A stretch of DNA of 60,636 nt, from contig CACFGV010000010.1 of assembly GCA_902565895.1 (NCBI GenBank), positions 1 through 60,636 of the forward strand, given 5' to 3'. The notes under the pieces were generated by a model that saw only the letters and a list, made by a program, of their open reading frames with translations, did not search any database and was not told the DNA's origin. Each line of letters begins with the position of its first letter. Position 1 is the first letter of the stretch. The translations under genes and the position numbers were made by a program. Positions 19,367 through 28,845 of this stretch are shown piece after piece. Origin of the DNA: K189A clade bacterium. Its GTDB lineage: Bacteria; Pseudomonadota; Gammaproteobacteria; Pseudomonadales; Azotimanducaceae.

Positions 19367-20488
19367 TTAGCCTTCAATTGAGACTGGCAGCTCTAGGCCA
19401 TGCTCTTTGAGTAATGCATTCCGCTGTGCGGCTTTGAGGTCCTCTTCAACCATCTCAGCGCACATCTCCTGAGCGCTAATCTCCGGCACCCAGCCTAACT
19501 CTGTCCTTGCTTTCGTGGGATCACCAAGCAATGTGTCTACCTCTGCGGGTCGGAAGTACCGCGGATTAATACGAATTACGACATCACCAACTGAGAGTGA
19601 AGGAGCTTTATCGCCTGAAATGGCAACAACACGTGCAATTTCGTCTACGCCAGCACCCTCAAACTCAAGCGACAAACCTAGTTCCGCTGCGGTCCACCGA
19701 ATGAATTCTCGTACCGAGTACTGCACGCCTGTCGCGATCACATAATCGTCGGGCTTATCTTGCTGGAGCATCATCCACTGCATACGCACATAATCTCTTG
19801 CGTGCCCCCAGTCGCGCAGTGAATCAATATTTCCCATATACAAACAAGGCTCAAGACCCATAGCGATGTTGCTCAGGCCACGAGTAATTTTGCGAGTAAC
19901 AAATGTCTCACCGCGACGCGGCGATTCGTGATTAAAAAGTATGCCATTACAAGCAAACATCCCATAAGCTTCGCGATAGTTCACGGTAATCCAATACGCA
20001 TATAATTTGGCGACAGCATAAGGGGAACGCGGGTAGAAAGGTGTGTCCTCTCTTTGAGGAATCTGCTGAACTAAACCATAAAGCTCAGAGGTCGACGCTT
20101 GGTAAAATCTGGTCTTTTCCTCCATGCCCAAGAAGCGAATCGCTTCCAACAAACGAAGCGTTCCCAGGGCATCTACGTCAGCTGTATATTCTGGGGATTC
20201 GAAGCTGACGGCGACATGACTTTGTGCCCCAAGGTTGTATACCTCGTCAGGCTGAATCTCGGATATGAGACGTGTCAGGTTTGACGAATCCGAAAGGTCG
20301 CCGTAATGAAGCTTGAAATGCACATTATCAATATTGGAATCTTCGTATATATGATCCACACGCCCAGTATTCAAGCTAGAAGTTCGACGCTTTACGCCAT
20401 GAACTAGATAGCCTTTTTCCAGCAATAATTCAGCTAAGTAAGAGCCGTCTTGTCCGGTGACTCCGGTTATAAGGGCGGTTTTTGACAT
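19367..20488 (-). CDS. gmd: GDP-mannose 4,6-dehydratase
   Basis: A 373-residue SDR enzyme, normal length, that makes GDP-4-keto-6-deoxymannose from GDP-mannose. It has [15 protein letters not shown] for [34 protein letters not shown], the YAVAK active site and [16 protein letters not shown]. It lies upstream of fcl in the same transcription unit. Substrate comes from manC at 38.2 kb. Confidence 0.97.
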   Translation of the reverse strand: MSKTALITGVTGQDGSYLAELLLEKGYLVHGVKRRTSSLNTGRVDHIYEDSNIDNVHFKLHYGDLSDSSNLTRLISEIQPDEVYNLGAQSHVAVSFESPEYTADVDALGTLRLLEAIRFLGMEEKTRFYQASTSELYGLVQQIPQREDTPFYPRSPYAVAKLYAYWITVNYREAYGMFACNGILFNHESPRRGETFVTRKITRGLSNIAMGLEPCLYMGNIDSLRDWGHARDYVRMQWMMLQQDKPDDYVIATGVQYSVREFIRWTAAELGLSLEFEGAGVDEIARVVAISGDKAPSLSVGDVVIRINPRYFRPAEVDTLLGDPTKARTELGWVPEISAQEMCAEMVEEDLKAAQRNALLKEHGLELPVSIEG

Positions 20489-20680
20489 ACACTAACAATC
20501 CTCAACTTAAACGATAACACTACTCTCACACTATTCAGAGACACGATGTAACGCATTGACTGGCGTGTTAACAATACAGATATTTCAATAAATTTTTGTC
20601 ACTGCCCCGCTCACCTTTAAGAAAAAGACTGGAGCGCTACAATAAAGCGAGTTTGGTAACTAACAGGCTAATGTTCAGCC

Positions 20681-21319
20681 CTAATCCAAGACATTTCTAA
20701 AAGAAGCAATGTCATTATCTAACTCGGTCATATCAATTTCAGCCTTTGTAGGCACGATAAACATACATTGGCGACCAAGCGTCTTTACGGGCCTTACGTA
20801 TTTCTCCACAAAATGATAATGAGGGCGATTGGTGTAGTCATCAAAAATAATCTTTGTACCTTTCTCGGCATACTTGAGGCTAGTGAGGAAACAACAGACT
20901 CTAAATCTGCCGTCAACCAGGACAAGTTCTGGAGTACTCTCTTGTTTCCAAACATATTCCGTGTAGTCAGGAAACAAATCGCTCTTATCGTAACTCAGAG
21001 GCCGACCCCATCCACCAACTTCACCCAACTGTGAATGATGAATATCTAACCTACCGCCGCCGCCCCGATTGGCTTTTCTTATCATCTTGATCCATTCGCT
21101 TGACGTATCAACCGAAATCACACTCGCTGCTGTATTGTTAAGAACCCAAGTAGTTGATTTTCCGCAACCATACTCGGCATACACTTCAACCCTCTGAACC
21201 TCGTCCTTGAACAAAGCATCGTCACCGTCAAACAACTGATCAGGAGACTCATGACGCATTCTTCTAAATGCAATAATGAAAATGGGCGGCACGCAAGCTT
21301 TTAAAAATTTGATGAGCAT
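20681..21319 (-). CDS. putative SAM-dependent methyltransferase-like protein
   Basis: A 212-residue protein with a class I methyltransferase look: VYAEYGCGKST as a motif I-like loop, SVISVDTSSEW as the acidic second strand, then LVLVDGRFRVCC and IIFDDYTNRPHYHFVE. Such proteins are common in polysaccharide clusters. The GCGKS loop could also be mistaken for a P-loop, but the surrounding strands fit a Rossmann methyltransferase better. The ATG has a GGAG upstream. Substrate unknown; it stands alone between two non-coding stretches. Confidence 0.5.
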   Translation of the reverse strand: MLIKFLKACVPPIFIIAFRRMRHESPDQLFDGDDALFKDEVQRVEVYAEYGCGKSTTWVLNNTAASVISVDTSSEWIKMIRKANRGGGGRLDIHHSQLGEVGGWGRPLSYDKSDLFPDYTEYVWKQESTPELVLVDGRFRVCCFLTSLKYAEKGTKIIFDDYTNRPHYHFVEKYVRPVKTLGRQCMFIVPTKAEIDMTELDNDIASFRNVLD

Positions 21320-21689
21320 GGGCGTGAGAATCTCCTTATTTTAAGAGAATGCGGGAATAAAAAAATATTGTGATTGATGCAAGCGTTAGTTTTCACAGCG
21401 CTCAATTCTAACTCGTTCTTTTAAACTTCAGTCAGTCTCGTTTTCTTGATCTAACCTTCACTTCCGTATTGCTGGCGATGCGTTAACCTTCTGCTAACTT
21501 CGGCTCCGCCTACCGTTAAGGCTTCCATATCGTGTTTTGTCATCGTCTTACCTCACTGGTAATACATTGTTTTAATATTTCATGTGCCTCGTACGTTACT
21601 CAATGTAAAAACCTAGAAGGTTATTTTGCTCAAGTAAGTTAACGGCAGGGATTAATGGCACTCTTCTGTTTGCCTAACTGCGGCTACGG
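21320..21689. other. non-coding stretch of 370 bases inside the polysaccharide locus
   Basis: No gene of normal length is present. A 30-codon minus-strand frame starts near 21543 (MTKHDMEALTVGGAEVSRR), after a good GAGGTAAG, and ends early. It resembles nothing I can name and may be the start of a lost gene. Two GC-rich palindrome-like bits (near 21500 and 21680) stand out from the AT-rich surroundings but form no recognisable element. Confidence 0.3.
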
Positions 21690-22691
21690 CTAATCATTAC
21701 TACCCTTAGTCGGATCGCTAGAAGTCATAATGAACTCATGTCTGATGGTTTTTCGAAGAGCGCTGTCTAGGCTAAACGGAGCAACAAATCCGCTGTTATC
21801 AGTAAGGGAAGAGAATTGGGTTGTGGACATAAACTTTTTGACCCGAATGCTGCTTACCGGCAACGGTCTACGTAGCAAGAACGAGAAAGCATCAAAAAGG
21901 TATCCCAAAGCGACTCCGAGGACCGCGGGCAACCTCCAACCTGTACCAGATCGACCAAACAATTCCGACCTGATAATGTTAACCAGTTGATTCATAGTAA
22001 GGTCGGGTTTGTCAACGTAATTAAAAACATAAAGGCCTTCCTCGAACGTCAGACTATAACTTAGAAAACTTGCCACATTTTCGACATATGCCATTGATTT
22101 GACATTCTCACCGTCACCAAACATCAAAAATCTTTTCGTTGCAATTTGCTTTATCAAATTGTGTACATTTCCTCTATTTCCGGGCCCAAAAATGACTGTA
22201 GGCCTGACTATTGTTAGACTTCGTTTTTCGTCCCCTTCTGAAAACCAGGTTCTGAAAACATCTTCAGCTAAATATTTAGTCCTACCATACTCATTGAAAT
22301 AGTTTATATCACCGCTCTCCGAAGTATTAGGCGGCGCGAACCCATACACGGCTACGCTACTTGTGAATATGATGTGACGTATACCGAGTTCTTCGGCGAC
22401 CAAACATATGTTCTGAGCACCACCAACATTAACCTCAGCATATCGGCTTAGTGGCCTAACATCGTCTCTATGCTCTGCGGCTAACACAACTAAAACATCA
22501 GAAGCAACCATTCCTCGCAGCGACTTCACGTCTGTTACATCAACATGAAAGGTATGGGCACTCTTAGGGAATAAGTCGTAGGTATGAACCGTATGCCCTG
22601 CTTTCCGCAGCACGTCTACTAGACTCTGCCCTAAAAAGCCGTCACTTCCAATCACACCCACAACCTTCGAAGTAGACTTTAAGTTCGTCAT
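21690..22691 (-). CDS. NAD-dependent epimerase/dehydratase (extended SDR)
   Basis: A 333-residue extended SDR. The N-terminus has GVIGSDGFLGQSLV for NAD binding; the active site is FTSSVAVYG with YGRTKY. A hydrophobic segment near residues 258-280 (LPAVLGVALGYLFDAFSFLL) resembles that in epimerases acting on lipid-linked or nucleotide sugars. It probably modifies a sugar in the polymer, but the substrate cannot be read from sequence. It is flanked by non-coding gaps on both sides. Confidence 0.75.
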   Translation of the reverse strand: MTNLKSTSKVVGVIGSDGFLGQSLVDVLRKAGHTVHTYDLFPKSAHTFHVDVTDVKSLRGMVASDVLVVLAAEHRDDVRPLSRYAEVNVGGAQNICLVAEELGIRHIIFTSSVAVYGFAPPNTSESGDINYFNEYGRTKYLAEDVFRTWFSEGDEKRSLTIVRPTVIFGPGNRGNVHNLIKQIATKRFLMFGDGENVKSMAYVENVASFLSYSLTFEEGLYVFNYVDKPDLTMNQLVNIIRSELFGRSGTGWRLPAVLGVALGYLFDAFSFLLRRPLPVSSIRVKKFMSTTQFSSLTDNSGFVAPFSLDSALRKTIRHEFIMTSSDPTKGSND

Positions 22692-22904
22692 CCCCTCTGA
22701 CCCTGCTTACTGAAATTCTTTACTTTGTGAGACATTTACCTGCAGACGGGGTCTACTCGCGATCCCCTAGAAAACCGACTTGGCTCCGTAAAGTTATCTT
22801 CGCCTTGACACCAACACCGATAAGAATACCGGTTGGCGTGAACTTACACATAGAACAGTTGCCAAATCCTATTAACTGATGCTACGAGACAAACCGACTA
22901 TACT

Positions 22905-23783
22905 TCATATCTCAAATCCCCAATAAGAGAGAGTTCCCTCAAAGACTGCTGTCACCTCATTAGCCTCTTGCATCGTCATTTCCTTATGAAATTGCCCGCT
23001 TGCCCCCGAGCGGCGGTGAATATTAGTACCGTCTTTTGGTGCCACCCATGCATCACAGAATGCCTGTATCGCACTACGGCAATCGGTATTAATTGGCTGC
23101 ACACCGAATTTAACCACATTATTAAGTATTTGAGCGGAATCAGAGCGGAAATCGTCGTAGCTGATAAACATTACCTCGGCCCCAGACTCTCGGATATTCT
23201 TTAAATGAGCATACATCGGAATAATCCAGTCTTGTGAAGCTTCGAGCGAATACTCGGCAACACTGATAGAGCGTAAATGATTTCGACGCTTAACAACGAA
23301 ATCCGCCCAAAACTTGTGATCTGGCACCGAGCAATGGTCTCGGAACCAATAATATGCGCTCACGGCAACGTCTCTTGGATCACGCAAGAAGATCACGTGT
23401 CGAAAACTCAAAGGATCTAAATTATACGGATGCCGCAGAGGGCCATAAATAGCAGCAGGCTCCGAAAACAGAGTATTTCTCTGACTTGTCAGCACATCAT
23501 TTAGATCACCGATATTTGGAACGTTACCATATCGCGTAAGTTGAGTTTCATAATCAAAATAGCGGACTAAATTTTTAGCCCTCAAAAACTTGAATAACCT
23601 GCTAATCAGCGAACTAGCAGACTTATGTGTAGTCCAGATTAGTACCGGTTTAGGTTCTCGCCCTGCGTGGCCAACAATCGCCTTTTTAATAATTTTGTGC
23701 TCGGGCGCACTATAACGAATCCATAGTTTTTTTAGTTCAGAAACCATCACTAGGACACCCAAATTTCTGAATAAAAGCTTCAT
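22905..23783 (-). CDS. PAPS-dependent sulfotransferase
   Basis: From the ATG of MKLLFRNLGVLV the protein has 292 residues, normal for this fold. The 5'-phosphosulfate loop is LIWTTHKSASSLISRLF, and the 3'-phosphate motif is HVIFLRDPRDVAVSAYYWF. Both PAPS-binding elements are therefore present. It likely sulfates a sugar of the exported polymer, using PAPS made by the CysD-CysNC operon 7 kb away. The frame opens seven codons earlier at a TTG without a good ribosome binding site. Confidence 0.8.
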   Translation of the reverse strand: MKLLFRNLGVLVMVSELKKLWIRYSAPEHKIIKKAIVGHAGREPKPVLIWTTHKSASSLISRLFKFLRAKNLVRYFDYETQLTRYGNVPNIGDLNDVLTSQRNTLFSEPAAIYGPLRHPYNLDPLSFRHVIFLRDPRDVAVSAYYWFRDHCSVPDHKFWADFVVKRRNHLRSISVAEYSLEASQDWIIPMYAHLKNIRESGAEVMFISYDDFRSDSAQILNNVVKFGVQPINTDCRSAIQAFCDAWVAPKDGTNIHRRSGASGQFHKEMTMQEANEVTAVFEGTLSYWGFEI

Positions 23784-24088
23784 GAAATGTTTGAATTTTA
23801 CCAACTCTCAATCCCACTCATTAACACTTGTTTTGTATTCCCAAATCGCAATCGCCTGAACTAAGATAAATTCTTACCCCAAGAGTCATAAGAAATTCAT
23901 TTGTGATATACAAATCTTCACTAAACCGATGCTTATTATTTATCAAAAAAGAACATACTTTCGCCTCAGAAAATTCCAAGCCAATAAAAGCGCCTACCGA
24001 AACTTAATCGAGCCTTATAGTGAGTCGTCGTCATTTGATTTTTCGCGGACGCTATAATGACCAAAAAGCTATTTCATTTTTTTGCAGA

Positions 24089-25000
24089 CTACTTTAATGT
24101 TCTCAACCTCTCTATCGCATCTACGTACTTGGGAGTAATGTGTGTTATCGAAACTTCCTCAGATTTCTCGAAACACAACAACTCAAACCAATCGTCTCCG
24201 AGACCGGAAATTTTAAATCCTAATTTGTAAAGCCCAAACTCGATAAACTGCTTCTTGCTGATAACAACTTGCATATTACTAACGACAGCATCAACCAATG
24301 AATGTGGGATGCCCTCACCATAACCTGGCAACTGAACAAAGGTAGAAAAACACTTAAACAAGTCGTCTTGCGGGACGTATCCTTTGTAGTCTATCTGATC
24401 ACAGTCGATTACAGACTTATGGTGCAAATCAACCCCGACAATCTTAAATGAACCGGCTTTTCTCACAAAATCTTGCGTTAAAATATTATCCAAAGCAGGG
24501 CGACATAACTTTAACTTGTCAGCTCTGGTAACCGTTCCGAACCGATTCATCGCTGGATGCCACCGACAAACACCTCCCGACCCTGGAACCCAAGAGACCT
24601 CTTTCTTGGTATGCCTCCTGAAAAATCGATAATCTAAGTAGTTCTGAAAAATAACAATATTTTTTTGACGTCTTGATATTAAGAGTATAAGCGCCAGCCT
24701 GAATAATCGAAACCGGCGAAACCTTCCCAATCCATTGAAGAGTACCACCGTCGGAAAAAATCGGAAAACTAGAACTAGTATATTTGACTTGGCGTTAGAA
24801 GAGAACCCTAGAGACTTCCGACAAAGCAACCCACATACAAAGGGAATTGGTGTGTCTTGCCAGCCGACCGACTCGATAATAAGTTGAGGTGATAGGGAAT
24901 TCATTAAGTCGGAGCGATAGCGACTGTTGTAACTTGAGCGGTCGTTAAAGAAAAAGATTTTTTTTGGCAAATATTGCTTGTTCGTCACGACACGTACCAT
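24089..25000 (-). CDS. glycosyltransferase-like protein
   Basis: A 303-residue protein whose C-terminal half looks like a GT-B glycosyltransferase: VQLPGYGEGIPHSLVDAVVS resembles the nucleotide-sugar EGxPxSLxEA region of family 4. The N-terminal half is basic and hydrophobic and matches nothing specific. Its start overlaps the end of the upstream glycosyltransferase by 16 bases, so they are probably coupled. Donor and acceptor unknown. Confidence 0.55.
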   Translation of the reverse strand: MVRVVTNKQYLPKKIFFFNDRSSYNSRYRSDLMNSLSPQLIIESVGWQDTPIPFVCGLLCRKSLGFSSNAKSNILVLVFRFFPTVVLFNGLGRFRRFRLFRLALILLISRRQKNIVIFQNYLDYRFFRRHTKKEVSWVPGSGGVCRWHPAMNRFGTVTRADKLKLCRPALDNILTQDFVRKAGSFKIVGVDLHHKSVIDCDQIDYKGYVPQDDLFKCFSTFVQLPGYGEGIPHSLVDAVVSNMQVVISKKQFIEFGLYKLGFKISGLGDDWFELLCFEKSEEVSITHITPKYVDAIERLRTLK

Positions 25001-26055
25001 TTTTCGTAATCGCGGATCATTTTATTAACGTCCATCTTTGATGCGCTGATCGAGTCCGACCGTAGCTCAGCCAAGATTCTTGAGTCTGCCGCACGGAGAC
25101 CCTCAATCTCCCGAATCCAGGCGTCGAAATCATCGAGAGCAAGAGCCTTCGATATGGCCATATCCTCGACTAATTGAGAGGCGCCATCTACGTTTGATAC
25201 CAATGTAGGCAAGCCCGAAGAAACTTGTTCTATAATTACCAAACCAAAACCCTCCCATAACGATGGCACTAACGCGAAATCCGCCCTGTAAAGGTAAGGC
25301 TCGATATCCTCCTGAAACCCTTCAAATGATATTTTGTCGGATACACCGAGGTCGAGACTACGCCTCTCTAGTCGACTCTTCAGGGGGCCATCTCCGACGA
25401 AGTACAGTTTTTCAATACTTTGCCCGGATCTAGCAACCAACTCGACTGCGAAAGCGTGATTTTTTTGCGGTGTCAATGAGCCTACTACAATCCCTGACAG
25501 CCCCTGATTTGATCCAACCTGGTACCTACTCCGAGGTCTAAATGCGAAAGTTCGTGCGCCGTTCTCAACTACCTGAAGTTTCGTTGCCAAACCCAAACCC
25601 AACCATTCAGACAACGAGCTCTTTACAGCCTGGGAAATACAAGCTATCTGATGGTACTGTCGATAAATTGAACGCTCAACGAAGTTCATCAGGGGAATTA
25701 GTCGCCTGCGATTCCAAGTGTTATGTTCCGTAAACAATTTCTTTGTGCCACTTTTTACTGGCGCAAGAGCGCAAAGGTATAACGGGTGCGTGAGGTGCGC
25801 ATGTATTATATTGTAGCCTAAATAGCTATAGCGCCTAACCCAGAGTAATACTCGAATCATAGAAATTGGATTCCATAACCAACCAATATTCAGACATATC
25901 TCATTATCCTCCAGTTCTCGCCTTGCTGAATTTTTTAAGTAAAGAACTTTATAATGAAAATCCTTCGAGCCAAGAGCAGCGATTTTACGCACTATTAGCT
26001 CAGCACCACCGCCTCCGGTGTCTGTTATAACCAATAATACGGATGGCAACTTCAT
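24985..26055 (-). CDS. glycosyltransferase family 4
   Basis: From the ATG of MKLPSVLLVITDTGGGGAEL the protein has 356 residues. A GAGAGG lies just before this ATG; the open frame extends 16 codons upstream but that part is implausible. The N-terminal glycine-rich loop TGGGGAE, the central GIVVGSLTPQKNH and the C-terminal PSLWEGFGLVIIEQVSSGLP are classic GT4 marks. It transfers a sugar from a nucleotide donor to the growing repeat unit in the cytoplasm. It overlaps the polymerase gene by four bases. Confidence 0.87.
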   Translation of the reverse strand: MKLPSVLLVITDTGGGGAELIVRKIAALGSKDFHYKVLYLKNSARRELEDNEICLNIGWLWNPISMIRVLLWVRRYSYLGYNIIHAHLTHPLYLCALAPVKSGTKKLFTEHNTWNRRRLIPLMNFVERSIYRQYHQIACISQAVKSSLSEWLGLGLATKLQVVENGARTFAFRPRSRYQVGSNQGLSGIVVGSLTPQKNHAFAVELVARSGQSIEKLYFVGDGPLKSRLERRSLDLGVSDKISFEGFQEDIEPYLYRADFALVPSLWEGFGLVIIEQVSSGLPTLVSNVDGASQLVEDMAISKALALDDFDAWIREIEGLRAADSRILAELRSDSISASKMDVNKMIRDYEKWYVS

Positions 26056-27287
26056 CTGCAACCTCTCGTTGAGCGCGAATAATAAAAATAAAGACAAACC
26101 CACAATATAGGTACACCAAGTGCCGTCTCAAAAGCCCAATAACTAAATAAAAACGCGAAGCACATCAATTCGGGCAGGAACTTGAATTTGCCAGCAACTA
26201 CCATGACGAAAGCTCTAGTTGCCACAGCTAATAATGCACCGAAAAAAATAGCGGCCGTAAAAAACCCATATTTTAGAGAAAAGTTAATGTATGTGGAGTG
26301 CGGATCCTCTAATGTCCTCGCTGCACTAATATTACCGAACCAGTGGATTTCTTTATATGCAGCCTTCCATAGTTCTAGTCGTCCACTTGTGAGGTCATCA
26401 TTATCTAATTTTATCAGTGACTTCGCGAAGAATAATTCATATAACAAAGGTCCCGAAATTAATATAATTAGATACACTAAAATACTGGTAACTAAAGTAC
26501 TGGACACCCACCAACGTGCGACTGTGAAGTTTGTTGCCACCCTAGAAAGAATCCAAGCAGTAACTGCTAAAAATCCAACTCCAATTGAAATAAGAAGACA
26601 TCCGATAGAGGTTCTAGAGAAGGTTGTTGCTGCTATTGAAAACAAACTAATAGCACAGAAAATACCAAAGCCAGTATCTAGTTTCGATCTAAAGTTTCTA
26701 ACAGACGTTATGCAAGCTAACAGAGCACCAAATGCCACACATCGACCCAATGCATTAGGGTTGGTGAACACGCCCGAGTACTTGATCAATTTTGGTGGCT
26801 CTAAGGCCAAACTTAAGCAAAGTACGAGGACTGATGGCAATAACAACATGTAGCCCTCAGACCTATCATTAGTAGGTATGAATTTTGACAATAAAAATAT
26901 GGCTAGGGTGCTGACCGAGATACTCACGCCAACTACTATCGGTTCGATGTTGGTCTGCCAGACGGCACTCCATAGCATTGAACCAATGAAGAGTGGAAGC
27001 ATGAGAAAGGTCAAAGTATGGCTAGCTACGCGGCCTTTGTTCTGCACAAGAAAGCAACAAAACAACATTGCCATTGCGATCTCATACGCTCGGCCAATCT
27101 CGAAGCTGAACGCTCCAAACTGAAGCCAACACACCGTGATAGCTGCACAAAAGTAAACCTTATAGGTGTTTGTGAGGGTCAAACTGTCACCCGGGGCTAC
27201 TGCAGAATTTAGTCTTTTAGTCGGTTTAATTTTGCCTGCATAAACTGATGATCTGACAAAAAGTGCGACACTGCTGCATTGCGGCAC
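26052..27287 (-). CDS. Wzy/WaaL-like O-antigen polymerase or ligase
   Basis: A protein of up to 411 residues with about ten hydrophobic segments. SGVFTNPNALGRCVA, LTSGRLELWKAAY in a large loop, and DPHSTYINFSLKYGF are typical of the Wzy/WaaL family. It would polymerise or ligate repeat units in the periplasm. The ATG at 27287 lies 79 bases inside the preceding gene, so a later start (for example a TTG after residue 35) is quite possible. Wzz and a Wzx-like flippase in the same locus favour Wzy. Confidence 0.78.
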   Translation of the reverse strand: MPQCSSVALFVRSSVYAGKIKPTKRLNSAVAPGDSLTLTNTYKVYFCAAITVCWLQFGAFSFEIGRAYEIAMAMLFCCFLVQNKGRVASHTLTFLMLPLFIGSMLWSAVWQTNIEPIVVGVSISVSTLAIFLLSKFIPTNDRSEGYMLLLPSVLVLCLSLALEPPKLIKYSGVFTNPNALGRCVAFGALLACITSVRNFRSKLDTGFGIFCAISLFSIAATTFSRTSIGCLLISIGVGFLAVTAWILSRVATNFTVARWWVSSTLVTSILVYLIILISGPLLYELFFAKSLIKLDNDDLTSGRLELWKAAYKEIHWFGNISAARTLEDPHSTYINFSLKYGFFTAAIFFGALLAVATRAFVMVVAGKFKFLPELMCFAFLFSYWAFETALGVPILWVCLYFYYSRSTRGCR

Positions 27288-27994
27288 AATCTCAAAAACA
27301 TTGACATAGAAATTCGCAGACTAGCAAGTAGAGAATAATGGCGCCTTGCAATAGTAAATTCGTCCCTGCCTTGCTCCCAAGAAAACGCGAGGCTTTTTTG
27401 CGACGAAGCACCTCCCAAAAAAAACTTGGCTAAAGGCTGTTCTATTTTTAAAAAACGAACACCTAGAGAGGACAATCGGAGCACCAACTCGCGATCAGCG
27501 GCAATCCGGAACATCTCGTCGAAGCCTCCGTATTCATCATACAACACCTTCGGCACAAACATTGTCGGATGGGTTATCTTGTACGTACCAGTGCGTATTG
27601 ACTCTAATGTTAGGTCTCCCTCGGAAACAGCCTGGTCACCGCCATAGCATACCTGCATATCGCCATAAATCACCGATCGCCCATCACTTTTAAGATACAA
27701 TTCCTTCACGCTTCTTAATGTGCCCTTCAGATACTGGTCGTCAGAGTTAATGATACCAATAAGCTCACCACTCGCCCTGGAGATGCCTTTGTTCATTGCG
27801 TTGTAGATCCCTGAATCTCGCTCAGAAATCCAATCTGAAACAATCTCCGAAGATTTTATTATCTCCACCGTTCCATCCGAACTCGCGCCATCAACGACAA
27901 TATATTCAAACTCAATATCTTGGCTTTTAAGACTCTCAAACGTTCTAAGCAGGCTTGACTCAGAATTAAGCGTTACTGTAATTATAGAAATCAT
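27209..27994 (-). CDS. glycosyltransferase family 2
   Basis: A 261-residue GT-A enzyme. It has SIITVTLNSESSLLRTFESL, YIVVDGASSDGTVEII, and the metal-binding INSDDQYL. SGIYNAMNKGISRASGELIG is the pattern of the WcaA/WbbD-like subgroup. It overlaps the next glycosyltransferase gene by four bases. Sugar specificity unknown. Confidence 0.88.
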   Translation of the reverse strand: MISIITVTLNSESSLLRTFESLKSQDIEFEYIVVDGASSDGTVEIIKSSEIVSDWISERDSGIYNAMNKGISRASGELIGIINSDDQYLKGTLRSVKELYLKSDGRSVIYGDMQVCYGGDQAVSEGDLTLESIRTGTYKITHPTMFVPKVLYDEYGGFDEMFRIAADRELVLRLSSLGVRFLKIEQPLAKFFLGGASSQKSLAFSWEQGRDEFTIARRHYSLLASLRISMSMFLRLCRNAAVSHFLSDHQFMQAKLNRLKD

Positions 27995-28845
27995 TTATTT
28001 GCCATACGCAACTTGTCGTATAATCTTCGGCCGACGAGCAAGAGTATCGCTCTCTTCAAGAAATACCACATAGCTCTCCGCGTCACATGAATTATGTGAC
28101 GCAAGATCCATAATCGCGAAACAATGGGTTTGGGAAGATCTTGCATAAATAGTAGGCTAAGATCTTCGAGTAAAAAGCTCATAAACTGCGGCATACGGTG
28201 ATATGAATCAGAAATTTGAGGGCCAGAGTGAATAACATACGTACTCAATGTTTCATTTATGGTGACGATATTTCTAGACATCAATGCCGCTCTAAAAGCA
28301 AAAACCTTGTCTTGCTCCCGTTTTATAGTTGGATTCCATATCAATCCTCTTACAAACAAATCTCGAGATAGTAATGGTGCGGATGTATGTATACTTCCAC
28401 CAGAAGCTAGCAAGCTAATAACATCACCACTGTTATTCAATGTTGAGCTACTACCTTCCTCGACCCAATGAATCGCGACATTTGAAACCACCATATCGGC
28501 GTCATGTTGGCGTAAAACAGCATTTTTTTTACAAAAATTATTTGGCGAAAGCAGATCATCCGAGTCAACAAACTGAATATAGTCGCCTTTGCACTCAACT
28601 ATCCCTCTATTGCGAGCAGATTGAGCACCACCATTCTCTTTGTAAACATAAAGAATATTCGCTTGACGGTGGGTCCGTGCCAGTTCCTCCACTACCTCTC
28701 TGGTATCGTCAGTCGAGCCATCGTCAACTATAATTATCTCGAAGGCTTGAAACTCTTGTGCTACAACAGATTCTATCGTTTTTCTCAGCTCGTATGAGCG
28801 CTGAAATGTCGGTATTACGACAGAAATCTTTTTATCTAGCCTCAT
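27991..28845 (-). CDS. glycosyltransferase family 2
   Basis: A 284-residue GT-A enzyme with ISVVIPTFQRSYELRKTIES, IIIVDDGSTDDTREVVEE, NGGAQSARNRGI and the DxD-type FVDSDDLLS. The C-terminal part is basic and may sit on the membrane surface. It overlaps its neighbours by four bases on each side, so the two family 2 enzymes and the fucosyltransferase-like gene form one tight unit. Confidence 0.88.
   Translation of the reverse strand: MRLDKKISVVIPTFQRSYELRKTIESVVAQEFQAFEIIIVDDGSTDDTREVVEELARTHRQANILYVYKENGGAQSARNRGIVECKGDYIQFVDSDDLLSPNNFCKKNAVLRQHDADMVVSNVAIHWVEEGSSSTLNNSGDVISLLASGGSIHTSAPLLSRDLFVRGLIWNPTIKREQDKVFAFRAALMSRNIVTINETLSTYVIHSGPQISDSYHRMPQFMSFLLEDLSLLFMQDLPKPIVSRLWILRHIIHVTRRAMWYFLKRAILLLVGRRLYDKLRMANK

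Noticed and set aside
21450-21543. Minus-strand 30-codon frame after a good GAGGTAAG
   Set aside because: Too short, no recognisable family; possibly the start of a lost gene, so mentioned only in the gap entry.
21480-21690. attC-like integron site (GCCTAAC and GTTAA motifs)
   Set aside because: The half-sites do not pair with correct spacing and no cassette gene or integrase is adjacent.
26182-26853. 223-codon plus-strand frame opposite the polymerase gene
   Set aside because: Antisense shadow of a membrane protein; the minus-strand frame has the family motifs.
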